DNA of 6,748 nt, from the NCBI GenBank assembly GCA_030916665.1, contig JAUPWC010000184.1, positions 1 to 6,748 of the forward strand, given 5' to 3'. The notes under the pieces were generated by a model. That model was given only the letters and a program-made list of their open reading frames with translations. It searched no databases and was not told the origin of the DNA. The stretch is from Verrucomicrobiota bacterium. GTDB lineage: Bacteria > Verrucomicrobiota > Verrucomicrobiia > Opitutales > Opitutaceae. Positions 6,278 to 6,748 of the stretch are shown here, one piece after another (position 1 is the stretch's first letter; every line of letters starts with the position of its first letter). A program made the position numbers and the translations under genes.

Positions 6278-6748
6278 TGCGAGCCAGGCTTCGCGCGCGA
6301 GATCGACGTGGAAGGGCAGGACCTTGCGGTGGTCGTAGAGGCGCAGCGCCTTCGAGTAGGCGGTCGGCGTGAGCGATTTGCCGCTGCGCTCCTTGGCGAG
6401 GCAGGTCCACATCATCCGCGAGAGGCCGAGGTGGTCGCCGGGTTTCACGAGGTAGCCCTGCTGGCGCTGGCCGATCATCTCGGCGATGCCGTGGACGTCA
6501 GTCGTCACGATCGGCGTGCGGAATGCCATCGCCTCCATCACCACGCGCGGGAAGGATTCCTCGTAGCTGGTGCAGACGAACTGGTCGGCCGCGACGAAGA
6601 AGTCGAAGACCTCGCGCGTCTCGGGGATGAGCGTGACGTTGGGCAGCTCCAGGCGGGCGAGGTCGCGCTTGAGCAGGTCGAGGTAGATGCCCGGACGGGC
6701 GCCGACCATGACGAAGCGAAACTTCCCGCGGTGGCCCTGCCGGTTGAA
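6269..6748 (-). CDS. GT4-family (group 1) glycosyltransferase, C-terminal part (N-terminus beyond right edge)
   Basis: The reverse strand is open from the right edge to TGA at 6269-6271, giving the last 159 residues; an internal Met at fragment residue 14 is not the real start. The fragment is most of the C-terminal Rossmann domain of a GT-B fold enzyme. FRFVMVGARPG (11-20) is the strand and glycine turn that opens the nucleotide-sugar side. LPNVTLIPETREVFDFFVAADQFVCTS (35-61) follows, then E64-SFPRVVM-E72, the EX7E motif of retaining GT4 enzymes, and TPIVTTDVHGIAEMI with the usual donor-loop glycine. Family knowledge: a cytoplasmic, membrane-associated enzyme that adds a sugar from a nucleotide donor to a growing lipid-linked glycan. 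The sugar cannot be deduced. The gene is convergent with the second large membrane gene, with 8 bases between stops, and lies on the same strand as the left-hand GT-C gene. Confidence 0.9.
   Translation of the reverse strand, partial: FNRQGHRGKFRFVMVGARPGIYLDLLKRDLARLELPNVTLIPETREVFDFFVAADQFVCTSYEESFPRVVMEAMAFRTPIVTTDVHGIAEMIGQRQQGYLVKPGDHLGLSRMMWTCLAKERSGKSLTPTAYSKALRLYDHRKVLPFHVDLAREAWLAQS

Overview
The window is GC-rich (hand-counted 60-base stretches range from 52% to 68%), almost fully coding, and bacterial. It holds four protein genes and no RNA gene, insertion sequence, integrase or CRISPR array that I can see. All four products look like glycosyltransferases, so this is most likely part of a cell-surface polysaccharide or glycolipid locus. 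Translation start signals are weak and there are many Trp/Pro-rich membrane proteins. This would suit a Gram-negative with an undecaprenyl-linked sugar pathway; Verrucomicrobiota (Opitutales-like) is my guess from overall feel, not something the sequence proves.

Layout: (1) bases 1-1002, minus strand, the N-terminal 334 codons of an integral-membrane GT-C-type glycosyltransferase that runs off the left edge; (2) a 171-base divergent gap (1003-1173) with small repeats but no convincing promoter; (3) bases 1174-3678, plus strand, an 834-residue protein with about 11 membrane segments and a roughly 450-residue extracytoplasmic tail; (4) a 113-base spacer (3679-3791) with a 7-bp inverted repeat; (5) bases 3792-6260 (or 3675-6260 with an upstream GTG start), plus strand, a diverged paralogue of the previous gene with the same architecture; (6) a hairpin spanning both stop codons of a tail-to-tail junction (6252-6277); (7) bases 6269-6748, minus strand, the C-terminal 159 residues of a GT4-family (group 1) cytoplasmic glycosyltransferase, cut by the right edge.

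Proposed working model: GT4 enzymes such as the right-hand gene build a lipid-linked glycan in the cytoplasm from nucleotide sugars. The GT-C proteins act on the outer face of the inner membrane with polyprenyl-phosphate sugars, decorating or extending the glycan. The plus-strand pair is the noteworthy part: two tandem copies of a GT-C-like protein with two predicted beta-rich modules at the C-terminus. I do not recognise this as a named or characterised family. Function, donor and acceptor are unknown.
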